Origin: Stephanodiscus triporus
Taxonomy: Eukaryota; Bacillariophyta; Thalassiosirophyceae; Thalassiosirales; Thalassiosiraceae
Length of the DNA: 30,130 nucleotides
NCBI GenBank assembly: GCA_036939755.1
Contig: JALLAZ010000029.1
Location: 1-30,130 of the forward strand
Reading direction: 5' to 3'
The notes under the pieces were generated by a model. The model was not told where the DNA came from. It worked only from the letters and a program-made list of their open reading frames with translations, and made no database searches. Below, in pieces: positions 10,101 through 19,700 of the stretch. Position numbers and translations under genes: made by a program. Position 1 is the first letter of the stretch, and each line of letters opens with the position of its first letter.

Positions 10101-11499
10101 GGCCGGAGTAGAGCGTCGGGGGCCATGCGTACCGCTGCGCCACGTATCGATGATTCGGATTCAGAAGCAGCGATGGTATCGGCGGTGTTTGCGGTATTGT
10201 CGGAGAATTCTTCTTTCGAGACGTGGCGTCGGCGTCGGCGTCGACGTCGTCGTCGTCCTTGACGCCGTCGACAACATTGCAGTCACCGCGACGAATATTG
10301 TCGCAGCCACAATGATCAGGAGGGACGAAATCGCAAGCGTTGCTCTCGTCAACGATCCAAATGCCGCCTGCACCATTGCTATTGGCGTCCTTGATCACCC
10401 AGAGGTTGCTAGGCATCGGCGGTGGGCCGACCATCGGTGCCGATTTCGTCGTCGTCGTCGTCGTCTTCGTCGTCGTTTTCGTCATCATCCTCGACAGCAA
10501 ATCCTCGAATTGGTACTGGGGTGAATCATGACATTCGGCATCGCCTTGGCAATCCAGACTACCGCGCCCGCCATGACGATATTCGTCCGTCGTCGTCGTC
10601 GTTGCCGGACTAGCCATCGCAATCTCGGCCACGTTCTCGTTCCAGGTATTGGCGGCGGACGAAGGAGGGGCATCATCGAATGACAATGACGGACGAGGGA
10701 GCAGTCCCACCCTCCTGGCGAAGACGGCGAATCCATCGCTCCCTCGAAAGCAGTGACTCTCGAGCGTCGCCAGGCGACGATTGTCAACGCTCGATTCCCC
10801 TCCATTGCCAATTCCTATCCGTCCTTGTAATATCGGAATCCCTCCTCCTCCTCCTCCTCCTCCTCGGCCGCCGCCTCCACCTTGACCCATCAGTCGCGCC
10901 AGCGCCCACTTGTCGTCGAGGAGCGCCCCGAACGGGAGGTGACTGTAACACCCCGCGGCGTCGCGGAGATTCTTGGTCTCGTTCCGGGGGGCGTTCTCCC
11001 ACAGGAAATCGACGTCGTGGTCGTGGTTGACGTCTTCTTCGTCGTCGTCGTCGTCATCGGCGGCGACGTTGATGCCGCCGCCGTCCTCGGCATCACTTCC
11101 GTCGCGGGAGCCGTCGTGGTCGTGGTCGTAGTCGCGCCCGCGATCGCGGCCGCCGTCGCCGTCGTCCCCCGCCGCGCCGGCGCGACCGTCCCCGACGCGA
11201 CGACCTCCTCCCCCCGCGGCGCGCGGGCTCAGGTCGACCCAAGTCGCCCTCGCCGACGACGACGATCGTGGTAGTCGCAGTCGTAGTCGTCGTCGTCGTC
11301 GTGGGATTCCCCCACCCCCCGACGACGACTTACCCCCCTCGTCCGCCTCGTCCGCCTCCTCCTCCTCCTGCGCCGACCCCTCCTCGAGCAGGTCGCGGAA
11401 CAGCCGGCCAACCCGCGCGTGCGCTGCGCTTCCCGTGACGATGTATCTGATGACGTCGTCGTCCTTGTCGTTGTTGCTGGATGTGTTCATTGTCTTCAT
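7171..11499 (-). CDS. TTL-like ATP-grasp ligase fused to VC1184-type class V aminotransferase/cysteine desulfurase-like domain
   Basis: One uninterrupted frame of 1442 residues from the ATG at 11499; the frame extends to 11583 only through a GTG. Residues 1-360 are low complexity (poly-Asp, poly-Gly, Arg/Ser). Residues about 365-740 show tubulin-tyrosine-ligase motifs: LWVIKDANSNGAGGIWIV, VAQRYAWPPTLYSGRK, HVRAY, VHITNCCANSH, FEYLGLDFIL and LLEANAPPSQD. An acidic/Ser-rich linker follows. Residues about 918-1442 form a PLP fold of the class V, cysteine-desulfurase-like VC1184 subfamily: FFESGGGAQIP, VSNVLGTERDIPAI, VVVDGVAAAPHLL, HKLFGPHLG with predicted PLP lysine K1209, WECGTINYEA and DDVVRFSLAHYNT. 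TTL enzymes ligate amino acids to protein tails, and class V enzymes act on amino-acid sulfur or amino groups. The substrate here is unknown. No targeting signal is evident. An unseen intron or adjacent-gene fusion in the linker cannot be excluded. Confidence 0.88.
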   Translation of the reverse strand: MKTMNTSSNNDKDDDVIRYIVTGSAAHARVGRLFRDLLEEGSAQEEEEADEADEGGKSSSGGGGIPRRRRRLRLRLPRSSSSARATWVDLSPRAAGGGGRRVGDGRAGAAGDDGDGGRDRGRDYDHDHDGSRDGSDAEDGGGINVAADDDDDDEEDVNHDHDVDFLWENAPRNETKNLRDAAGCYSHLPFGALLDDKWALARLMGQGGGGGRGGGGGGGGIPILQGRIGIGNGGESSVDNRRLATLESHCFRGSDGFAVFARRVGLLPRPSLSFDDAPPSSAANTWNENVAEIAMASPATTTTTDEYRHGGRGSLDCQGDAECHDSPQYQFEDLLSRMMTKTTTKTTTTTTKSAPMVGPPPMPSNLWVIKDANSNGAGGIWIVDESNACDFVPPDHCGCDNIRRGDCNVVDGVKDDDDVDADADATSRKKNSPTIPQTPPIPSLLLNPNHRYVAQRYAWPPTLYSGRKCHVRAYALLTCDGRAYLHRRAFLHVANEPFAYDNNAATSTNRGKGGTVEGMRKRAKEEESVSFDPSVHITNCCANSHDKMKFTGEICVDLEMMPSHRPRCRDHRGIHSLCHIDSNESHNDIEIIENASIIFKDCNHKDGVSSSYSSSVSTPLPLGEYLPSISASVASLASSFGPFLRGGEANRGFEYLGLDFILSSVDQEGEGEEISDYNDDGQRDDDEYGGISWSNSNNNRRNKSSTTELRPYRRLPVAYLLEANAPPSQDTATGLPHAEALHDEVIKDLLRMWVLPNIVADQSQSTGNDDDGDGVPTSHSHCRRHSGGWRCVYTPPESTTAATASDLRAKSLILPSKAAILNRIRWALFENRASKVYEMMWNKINDSKSKVSALSTSLSPSALLPGGEDSNTHEHGKDVTLADQFCESSSSGEKEASSFSLSCHHADEFVSYVRSQFPYYSTASAANNVNNTTRISPRSSSSSSSSATTATNTNAIFFESGGGAQIPHFVANAVASSLSYRDRSVIGRNLEKEARLALSSLLVNNINTSTTLFQRHMLHPSYKNDDDFVTDDDNHVVIMGSNASSLLDLLARRINKSGILCQEDEIVISSENHLANITPWLDLAATIAGGVKVKWWTVVANPTATSATAKKSDYRTTYQDNCATESCILSDLVTERTRIVAISHVSNVLGTERDIPAICTLVHRITKGRGHVVVDGVAAAPHLLSSKVINATKIGEQVTPDWYIVSLHKLFGPHLGCMIGKRSAVEQMTTHSVNDTVCNEEKGVKLSSEILAKSWECGTINYEACSGAVALLRYVEKIGIKAYESFHISCSSQQTSNQITSESSDVLTSSSLYMNIASRCIQYVEDRLICRLLGYFQSCTPLVRIIQDAGKMKVTHDPNGIINLRRIPIVCFVHANISSQAIVEHCRYHGVVCRACKFLSTDRLWDELLIGDDVVRFSLAHYNTLDEIDQSVRILEMLEGWY
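10205..11330. repeat. Trinucleotide-repeat-rich block within the ligase N-terminal coding region
   Basis: Imperfect GTC/GAC-type triplet runs occur at about 10222-10258, 10446-10490 and 11035-11061, and a CTC/TCC run at about 10842-10866. On the coding (minus) strand these read as poly-Asp, poly-Thr/Lys and poly-Gly tracts. They make the N-terminal third of the protein disordered and likely length-variable between strains. Confidence 0.8.
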
Positions 11500-11785
11500 A
11501 CCACCGGTGGAAAATAATAATGCGGCCCCGCCCCGCCAAGCAAGGGAGATGCGATGGTCAAGCTGGAGAGAACTGGGATCCACTGTAGTTGGGAATAGGA
11601 GCGCGCCATTTTAGGTCTCGGGAGAGGAGTTAGAAATTAAGTAGAGTAGGTACGTAGATACTCTAAGTATTATTATTACGATAGAGAGAAAAGAGAACGC
11701 GACGCTACGCCGACGGACGTCGTGATGATGTTGTGAGTCGTCGGCGCTCCGTCTATTCGTCCCGTGCCCTGCCCGGAAGGAAATC
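11500..11785. promoter_or_regulatory. Shared upstream region of ligase/PLP-enzyme and F-box/Kelch genes
   Basis: 286 bp between two divergent start codons. An AT-rich segment lies around 11630-11690, and no ORF with family features is present. The assignment as a bidirectional promoter rests only on gene orientation. Confidence 0.4.
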
Positions 11786-13414
11786 ATGTCTCCGCTGCTG
11801 CTGCCCAAGGACGCGTGGAGGGACGTGTCGTCATTCCTCGACGCGCCGGACGTCATGAATCTACTATCCGCGCATCGGGATCTGCACGTAGGACTCGGCC
11901 GCTCGCGTTCGTTCTGGCTCTCCATGCTCGCGAGGGAGCGCGACGACGACGACGACAACGACGACGACAACGACGACAGATACGGCGGCGGCCACGACTC
12001 GATCGCCGACGTAGACGGAAACGACGACGGCGGCGACGACGGCGACTTTGACGACCATCGACGCGCCCGGAGGGAATACGTCCTACGGGCGTACCAGCGA
12101 CGCCTGCCCGCGGTGCGGTGGCACGGCATACTTGACCCGCGCACGCCGTCTCCCTCGAACTGCTCGATCTCGGCCAGGGAGGGTCACCTGGCGTGCGCGT
12201 TCGTCGAAGGCGACGGGGGGGAGATGGCGTGCATCGTCACGGGGGGATTCACGGACGACGTGGGCGTGTACGTGCTCCGCGGGTCTTCCCGGAGGAGGGG
12301 GGGGAGCAGGCCGTCGTCGGCCCCTCCTCTCCGCGGATGGGTCCGTCTCGAGCCGACGGGCGACGGGGTAGAAGACTTCGTGTACGGCGCGTCCCTCACG
12401 GCCATCGACTCGACGCGCGCCGTGCGCTTTGGGGGATTCCGATCCGGGGGGTATTCCGACGAGTGCAACGACCTGACGATCCTGACGCTCGTACAGTCGT
12501 CGTCGTCGCAATCGTCGTCGTGCCGATGGGAGCGCGTGCGCGCACGCAATCCCCACCTCGCCGCGCCCCGCGCCTATCACTCCGCCACGCTCCTGGGCGG
12601 ACGGTACCTGGTGGTGATCGGGGGTATGACACGATGGGGTTCCGTCGTGAGTGCGGCCGTCCTCGACACGCGTAGCTGGACGTGGCTCGACGTGGGCGCA
12701 CCCACCCGCGATGCGCCCGCCGGACGACACGGACACTCCGTCGTGCTCGACGGTAGGCGAAATCGGCTCGTGCTGTTCGGGGGCGGGAGCGGAACGGACC
12801 TTTTAAGGACAGGGGAGGACAGCTCGGAGGTATGGGAGCTGAAAATGGGAGACGGGTGGGATGGCGCGGACCTGATGGACTCGTTGCCTTGGACGTGGCG
12901 TAGGTTACATCGGGACATATACGACGACGAGGGGGAGGAGGCGGATTTCGATCCGAATGATGCGGCGACCCGAAAGCTATCGTCGTCGGAGGCGCTCTGT
13001 CTCGGTCGATGTCACTGCGGGCTGAAGATTTCGCCGGACACCGCCATCTGCCTCATGGGCTCTGGCAGTCCCTCGACGAACGGCGTCGTCGCCTACAATC
13101 TATCGACCGACGCATTCGTTCGGCCGCTCGTTCTCGGGAGTCTCCCCAAGCCCCGCTTCACCTTCGCGTGCGCTGCTCTGGGGCGTGGATACGTCCTCGT
13201 CCACGGCGGCTACTCCTCGCAGGACGACAGCGCGTTGGGGGATTCGTATGTACTAGATTTGGCGCCGTTCGTCGAGGATCGAGAGTTCGCGATCCTCCCC
13301 GTCCAATCCGCCCCTTCATCTCACCGCGCCGTCGGGGACGTAGAAGCGAGAGACGGACGAGCGCTGAAGCGATTGACCGAGGACACTATGAGATTATATC
13401 GTAGGTATTTTTAG
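11786..13414 (+). CDS. F-box and Kelch-repeat protein
   Basis: A single-exon gene of 542 residues. Residues about 5-50 resemble an F-box (LLPKDAWRDVSSFLDAPDVM, then a Leu-rich helix ending in FWLSMLARE). An acidic Asp/Asn triplet-repeat tract follows at residues about 52-66. The rest has Kelch-type blades with Gly-Gly turns: IVTGGFTDD, VRFGGFRSGG, YLVVIGGMTRWG, RLVLFGGGSG, AICLMGSGSP and VLVHGGYSSQDD, each followed by a hydrophobic or Trp-bearing strand such as WTWLDV. F-box/Kelch proteins are usually substrate receptors of SCF ubiquitin ligases, the F-box binding Skp1 and the propeller binding the target; that role is family knowledge, and the target is unknown. No LOV or other sensory domain is present. 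It converges on the ABC transporter, with 257 bp between stops. Confidence 0.85.
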   Translation: MSPLLLPKDAWRDVSSFLDAPDVMNLLSAHRDLHVGLGRSRSFWLSMLARERDDDDDNDDDNDDRYGGGHDSIADVDGNDDGGDDGDFDDHRRARREYVLRAYQRRLPAVRWHGILDPRTPSPSNCSISAREGHLACAFVEGDGGEMACIVTGGFTDDVGVYVLRGSSRRRGGSRPSSAPPLRGWVRLEPTGDGVEDFVYGASLTAIDSTRAVRFGGFRSGGYSDECNDLTILTLVQSSSSQSSSCRWERVRARNPHLAAPRAYHSATLLGGRYLVVIGGMTRWGSVVSAAVLDTRSWTWLDVGAPTRDAPAGRHGHSVVLDGRRNRLVLFGGGSGTDLLRTGEDSSEVWELKMGDGWDGADLMDSLPWTWRRLHRDIYDDEGEEADFDPNDAATRKLSSSEALCLGRCHCGLKISPDTAICLMGSGSPSTNGVVAYNLSTDAFVRPLVLGSLPKPRFTFACAALGRGYVLVHGGYSSQDDSALGDSYVLDLAPFVEDREFAILPVQSAPSSHRAVGDVEARDGRALKRLTEDTMRLYRRYF

Positions 13415-13671
13415 AATCCAGTTAACCATAGGTTAAGCCTATCCACGTTAGTAAGTAAGTAGGCATGTTAAGGACTTAAATTAATCTGAATCGTATCGCC
13501 ATCTCGTTCATTTATTTTATATGATTTAGTTAACTTCCCTGCTGAAACTACGATTCCTCTTTATGATACCTCAACAGAATTATCTCATCTGAATAATAGA
13601 CCTGTTCGGTGTCGAATTTGGAAGAATGAGATGGCATTGCCATGAGTGGGTTACGCAATAGTTAATATTCT

Positions 13672-16110
13672 TCATAATATCAACGACTCGTTCACTCCCT
13701 CGATTTCTTTTTGCGCATCTCCATCACCCACAACTGCCCCGTCCTCCAAGCTGTGACTCCTCTGGTATGCCACCAGCTCGCTGTATCTGCCCCCCGCCCT
13801 CATCAGCTCATCGTGGCTGCCCTGCTCTATGACTCTGCCCTCGTCCATCACCACGATCTCGTCACAATCCATGATGGTGCTCAACCTATGGGCGACGATC
13901 ACGCAGGTGACGTTCTCGTCGTTCCCTATCTCCTTGAGGTTGTTCATGATTTCCGACTCGGTCCGCGAGTCGAGGCTCGACGTCGGTTCATCGCAGAGCA
14001 GTATCGGCGCCCGTTTCAGTATCGCGCGGGCGATGGACACGCGCTGCTTCTCCCCCCCCGACATCTTGAGTCCGCGTTCCCCCACGATCGTGTCGTATCC
14101 GTTCGGCAGGCGCATTATTATGTCGTGTAAGTGAGCTTTGCGCGACGCCTCGATCACCTCCTCCCACGACGCGGCCAGGTTTCCGTAGCGTATGTTGTAG
14201 CCTATGGAATCGTTAAAAAGGACGACGTCCTGCGGTACCACGGCGATGGCCCTGCGTATCGATTCCGTGGTGTAATCGCGCACATCCCTCCCGCCGATGC
14301 GTATGCACCCCCCCTGCGGATCGTAGAAACGGTACAGGAGCCGAAGGAGCGTGGATTTTCCGCACCCGGAGCTGAAAAGAGATTCGGAGGGGGGTGAGAA
14401 TCGGCGACATTTGAGACGTCAGGGGTATCAGACACACACACACACAACACACACACACACACACACACACACACCCACACACACACACCTATCGAGCGAG
14501 AAACGCGCACAGGGAATATCTCACCTTCCGACGATCGCGATCGTCTTTCCCTGGGGAATCGTGAACGACGTCTTCCTGAGTATCGGCCGCGCGGCGGTCG
14601 ATCGACGCGATAGTCCTTCGTCGTCGGCGGCGCGCGTCGCGGCCGCCGTCGTCCCCTCGGCGTTGGACGACGTCGTCTCGTACCCGAACTCCACCCCGTC
14701 GAACTCCATCGTGGTGCCGTGACCGCCGTCCCCCCCCCCAGAATACGGATCGTACGCCACGGCGTGCGGCGTATCCACGACCTCCGGCCTCGTGTCACGC
14801 AGCTGGAACATCGCCTCCATGTCGATAAGCGCCTGTCGCACCTCCTGGTACACCCACCCTATGAAGTTGAGCGGTACGCTGAGTTGAAAGAGGAGGCCGT
14901 TGACGAGCACGAGGTCGCCGACCGTGGCCCGTCCCGAGCCGACGTCGCGCAGCGTAAGGTACATCACGATGGTGAGCCCCGCGGAGAAAATCGCGTTCTG
15001 GCCGAAGTTCAACGCCGAAAGCGACGACGCCGCCTTCAGCGCCATGCCCTGATACTCCCGTAGCGCGCGTTCGTACACCGTCCCCTCGTGCCTCTCGTTG
15101 TTGAAGTACTTCACTGTCTCGTAATTCAACAGCGAGTCCGAGACCCGTCCCGCGGCGGCGTTCTCGCTCGATATCATGTCCTTCCTCATCCGCGACCTCC
15201 ATCTGGTTATCCGTATCGTGTAGGCGCAGTAAGAGACGATCGTCGCTAGGACCGTTAGGGCGTGTAGTGTCCCGAACCTGCGCATCATCAGTACCGAAAC
15301 GACGAGCACCTCGACGAGCGTCGGGAGGGTGTTGAACACCATGGCATTCAGCGCGAACGATATCGACCGACTCCCGCGCTCGAGCACCCGACTTAACGCG
15401 CCGGTGTTCCTATCGAGGTGGTACTTCAGGTCGAGGGAATGCACGTGATCGAACGTGGATCGTCCGAAGTTGCGTATCGCCGACTGCGCCACGTGGGAGA
15501 AGACGACGTTGGTGTACTCGCGCAGCAGGGACGACAGCGATCGACACAGCCCGTACGCGAGCAGGAGCAGTACCGGCAGTCGCGCCGGCGAATCGACGAG
15601 GAGGAGCGCGGAATGCGCCGCCCTACTCGTCGGATCGGCGATATTCCCGCCCCCCTCGCCGACGCCGCCGATCCCGCCGCCCACGACGTCCACGAGCATC
15701 TTGAACAGGAACGGGGTCGTTATCGTCACGGCCTTCCCCGCGAGCATGAGGCAAACGGACGCCACGACGCGCATGCGCACCTCCATCGCGGCCCCGCGGA
15801 CGTCGTCGTCGTCGACGACTGCGACCACGACGTTGTCCGGGGCCGTCGCCGCCGCCCCGCGGGGCGGCAAGGCGGGCCATACGTGCCGTCCGAGCTCCCT
15901 CGCTATCCTGAGGTACCGACGTCGCGTCGTTCCCCCGATTTCGTCCCGGTCCCGCGTCGACGACCGAGCCGGCAAGGAGGTCGCAGTCGCAGTCGTCGAT
16001 GTCGTCGCCGCCGACGTCGTCGCCCCCCCGCGCGCGACGGGCGGCACGCGACCGCCCAAACGATCGACGGCGATCCCCCGCCTTCGTCCCGCCATCGTCA
16101 TCGACGACGA

Positions 16111-16141
<31 letters not shown>

Positions 16142-16290
16142 GCCGTCGAGGCCGACGCCATCGTCGAGGACGGCGGGACGAAGGCGCGACATGCCGCCGA
16201 CGACAGGAGGAGCGGGATCGCGCTAGCCGCAGCCGCCGCGGCGGCCGTCGTTCGGCGGATCGCTCGACGCGGACGACGATCCGCGATCAT
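13672..16290 (-). CDS. Atm1/ABCB7-type half ABC transporter with plastid-style presequence
   Basis: Exons are 14525-16290 and 13672-14371; the 153-bp GT-AG intron splits a Ser codon of Walker A, and splicing restores VGSSGCGKST. From the ATG at 16290 the product is 821 residues; an in-frame ATG at 16608 would add 106 basic residues. I prefer 16290 because it gives MIADRR, then a hydrophobic Ala/Leu stretch ending SSAACRA-FVPPSS, a signal peptide plus Phe as in diatom ASAFAP presequences. A Ser/Thr/Ala-rich linker follows, then six-helix membrane blocks typical of Atm1 (GALSRVLERGSRSISFALNA, LLNYETVKYFNNERHEGTVY). The nucleotide-binding domain has the Q-loop VVPQD, signature MSGGEKQRV, Walker B ILLCDEPTSSLD and H-loop IVAHRLST. 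Atm1 proteins normally export glutathione-linked sulfur or Fe-S precursors from mitochondria. Location here is inference; family is near certain. Confidence 0.92.
14432..14489. repeat. (CA)n microsatellite inside the ABC transporter intron
   Basis: Almost pure CA dinucleotide repeat, interrupted only by single-base breaks near 14446 and 14475. It takes up over a third of the 153-bp intron that splits the Walker A codon. On the transcribed strand it reads as (TG)n between donor and acceptor. Confidence 0.97.
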
Positions 16291-16776
16291 GGATGGACGG
16301 ATGGACGGACGTGGGTCGGGGACGCGCTTTTGTTCCCGAATTCGTTTTGAAGACGAAGAATTCCTCCGGCCGGCCACTCGCAGGCGGGCTTTGGGAACAC
16401 TCGGTGTTGGCTCTCTGAGAGCTGCTGTGATGTGGCGGTCGCTGACTCCGATCCGACGTTGGAGAGATTTGAGAGATTTCTCTGACCAAAGTTTGGGGCG
16501 GGGGGGCGGGGGGCTGACGGGCCGGCGGGCGGCGGCTCCAAATGATTTTTGGATGGATATCCATTCTTTTGGCGGGAAATGAGAACTCCCTCGGTTGGAC
16601 ATCGCCATCCGAAAAGAAGCAGAGAGTCAAAAACATGAATCTCTCAAATTCTCACCCCGGCATGGTTTTAAGATTCTCCCGGAGGCAGAACGAATCCGCC
16701 CGGGAAAAAAATTAATGGATGAATGAATTGGCAGATCGCATTTGCTTGTTGTCGTGGACGTTGACGATTGACGACG
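16291..16776. promoter_or_regulatory. Shared upstream region of ABC transporter and large membrane-protein gene
   Basis: 486 bp between the preferred divergent start codons. Both strands stay open over part of it, including a possible ABC N-terminal extension back to 16608, but the encoded residues show no family features. A G-rich run lies at about 16496-16512. I cannot assign transcription-factor sites. Confidence 0.4.
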
Positions 16777-19700
16777 ATGGTTTCCGCCGCCGACCCCCAC
16801 GACGGCGGGGGGGGTCACCCGAGGAGGGGCGTCGCCTCCTCCTCCGCGGCACCGTCGGCCGCCGCCGTCATCGAGCTCTCTCCGCTGATGAAGACGCCTC
16901 GAGTAGGCCACCGCCGTGATGACGACGACGATGATGATGATGATGACGACGACGACGAGGGGGATGAGGGTCGCGCTGGCGGCGGCGGCGGCGGTCGTGG
17001 TGCGGCGCCGTCTCCGCCGCCGCTGTCATCGTCGCCGTCCCAATTGCTGACGTCGGCCTCTTGCCTGCTTTCGAGGAAGTCGCTCGCGATCAACAACTTC
17101 TACGGTGGCGGCGACGACGATGACAACGACAACAGCGGTGACGAGGATGGAGACTACGGTATCGATCAACTACGGAATCGGCAGCGGCGGAGGCGACGAG
17201 GACGAGGAGATCGGTCGAGCGGAGGAGGAGGATCGGGAGGTCGACACGGCGATACGCCGATTCAGTCGAACAAGACCATCAAATACGCGATGATCGCGAC
17301 GACTGCGGACGACGACGACGTCGGGACCGGAAGTGTCGACGCGGAAGCCGAGGAGCGCCGACAGCGAGAGAGGCGACGACAGCAAGAACGACAGCCGATA
17401 CTGTCGTCGCTTCTCCTGTCGTCCATCCGCGAGGAGGAGGGGGACGAGGACAACGAAAGCGACGACGATATCGATCCAGACGATCCCCGTCGTCATCATC
17501 GGGTCATGCACGCGGTCGTCGACACGACGATGCAGGTGATGGACTACCTCGAGGACGAGATCGACACCAACACGTGGAACAAGCTCGACGAGTTCGTGCC
17601 GATGCAAGTGAGACTCGCGATCGAGGATCAGGTCTTCGGGTGGGATCACTTCCTCTCGAGCGTACTCGGGCACGTGGGGTACACGTTGGGGAGTTACCTC
17701 GCGACGTACTGGCTCGTCACGTTCGTGGTACTGCGTCGGGTGCCGTGGGATGGGGGGGGAGGAGGAGGAGGACACGACGACATCGTGCGTCCGTGGGGGA
17801 TGCCGTACGAATTATTCGCCTTCCTCCGCGCCGCGCTGGCGTTCGGTTCGGCGATATCCACCTTCCGTACCATCCGACGTCGTCGACGGGTTTGGCTCCC
17901 ACGTCGCGACCTGTCCTCCTCCAAATCCGCGGCCTCCGCCTCCCGGTCCTCATTCCACGAGGCCGATCGTCAATCGCGTCGTTTCGTCCTCGGGACCGAA
18001 CTCTGGAACAAGATGAGGAGGTCGTACATGAAGCGACGGGATAGGGTGCTCGCGCGTAACGTTCGTCGGAGGCTGGAGAGGGCGGAGAGGCTGTTCGAGC
18101 AGAGGAGGCGACGACGCGGTGCGAGGGTCGGAAATATGAAGAGCAGCATCAGCGCTTCGTCGTTGCTGAGCCTGCTTAGCAACGACGAAGATGACGACGT
18201 CGTCGATCGCGATGATGATGGTGGGAGCATTGGCGGTGCCAGTGGTGGCGGAGAAGGAGGAGGAGGGTCTCCCTTCAATATGAGGAACAAGACGAAGGAC
18301 AGAGTGGGGCAACGGAATCGACAACGACGACTGGCTTACGAGAGCGCGCACCACGAGCGCGTTCGCTTCCTCGCCAGAGGGGGGAAAGGTGGAGGAGGAG
18401 GTGGCAAGGGTAACGGTGCTCGGAAGAGATTCTATTCGGATTCAAGTCGCGGCTCCAGCGCTGACGATCGTGGTGGCGACGGTGGGGAGGATGAAACCGA
18501 TGAGAGCATGGGAGGCGGATCGTCCATCGACGGCGACGAGCATCCTAATCGCAGCCGGACAAGGGCAGATCGCTTTCAAATGTTGGATAGCCACACCCTA
18601 CCGAACTTCGCAATGGAGTCGGTCTGTCACGATCAGATGCCGTTCGCGCACGGCGAGATCAAGAAGGTTCCCTACGTCCATGGCGTGAGTATGTAATAAT
18701 CTTTTTTCGCTCTCGTCTGCTGTAATTTGCGATCTAATATATAAAACCCCCGCCACCCGCAAAAAACGAAATAGGGATACTTCGGCGCGGCGCCGTTCAT
18801 GCTCACGAACCCACACTGGATTGGGATACTGCGTAGGTTGATGCCCGACGTTTACGTCGAGATATCGAAACGTGCAGCGTACGCGCCCGCTCCGAAATTG
18901 ATCCATTGGGCTGAAAAGTGAGAACCTCGCGTGTATCAATGAATTTTTCGTCGTCATAATGCGGGGCAGATGAATGCATCCGCTTGAATTAACGCCATCT
19001 GTCTCGACAAATGAAAGTCTTACCTGCCAAATCTCATTGCGTTTTATCTGTCTTTGATTTTCTCACCGCTAGCAATCCTGTGGTAGCTGCATATGGCACT
19101 GCCCATGAAATAGAATTTAGTGGAAGAGTGCCCACTCTGGAATGGTGGGAATAGTTGTGTTTTTCTTCAATTTTTGGTGTTAAACATGACCTTTATTCAT
19201 TTATGCACATTTTTACATTTCACGCTATTTAGGGATGTGTTCTTGGATCCATATTTGGTCAGGAGAGTCGAAATAGTTTTGAGTGAAAAGGAGTCATTTG
19301 TCCAAAGACAGAAAAATGCTCGTGAAAGAAAAGTTACTCAAAACCATTCTAAAACGTTGGACAAATCAATAGAGTATAAGAAGACGACTGAAGATGAAAG
19401 TAATGCTCCCGATGAGCGGCTCGTGCTCTCATATTATGATGAAGAGATTAAGAAGAGAACGGCCATTTTAGTCGAACGCATGCTTATCGCTCATGGCAAC
19501 ATGGTCCAGATTGCAATGGAACAGATTCCGGAAAAGACTGGCTACCTCAAGCGATACAATTTTAGTCGCGTCAAGCGTACACGAAAAACTCTTGGAGGAG
19601 GAATATTCGCGAGGCAATGGCTTGCAGTTTACAGCGAAGCGATGAAGCTTGGAGTGGGTTATGACGACGACGGTAGCAATTGTTGGGACGATGCCAGCCT

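Noticed and set aside
11500..11583. N-terminal extension of the ligase/PLP-enzyme frame to 11583
   Set aside because: The codon at 11583 is GTG; the first ATG in frame is 11499, and a stop lies upstream at 11611-11613.
14432..14489. CRISPR-like or telomeric repeat
   Set aside because: It is a simple CA dinucleotide repeat with no spacers and no telomere unit.
15418..16582. Long plus-strand frames opposite the ABC transporter
   Set aside because: Arg/Val-rich mirror frames caused by the GC-rich triplet composition; the minus strand carries the real transporter motifs.
16768..16776. Start of the large membrane protein at 16768
   Set aside because: That codon is TTG; the ATG three codons later at 16777 is the plausible start.
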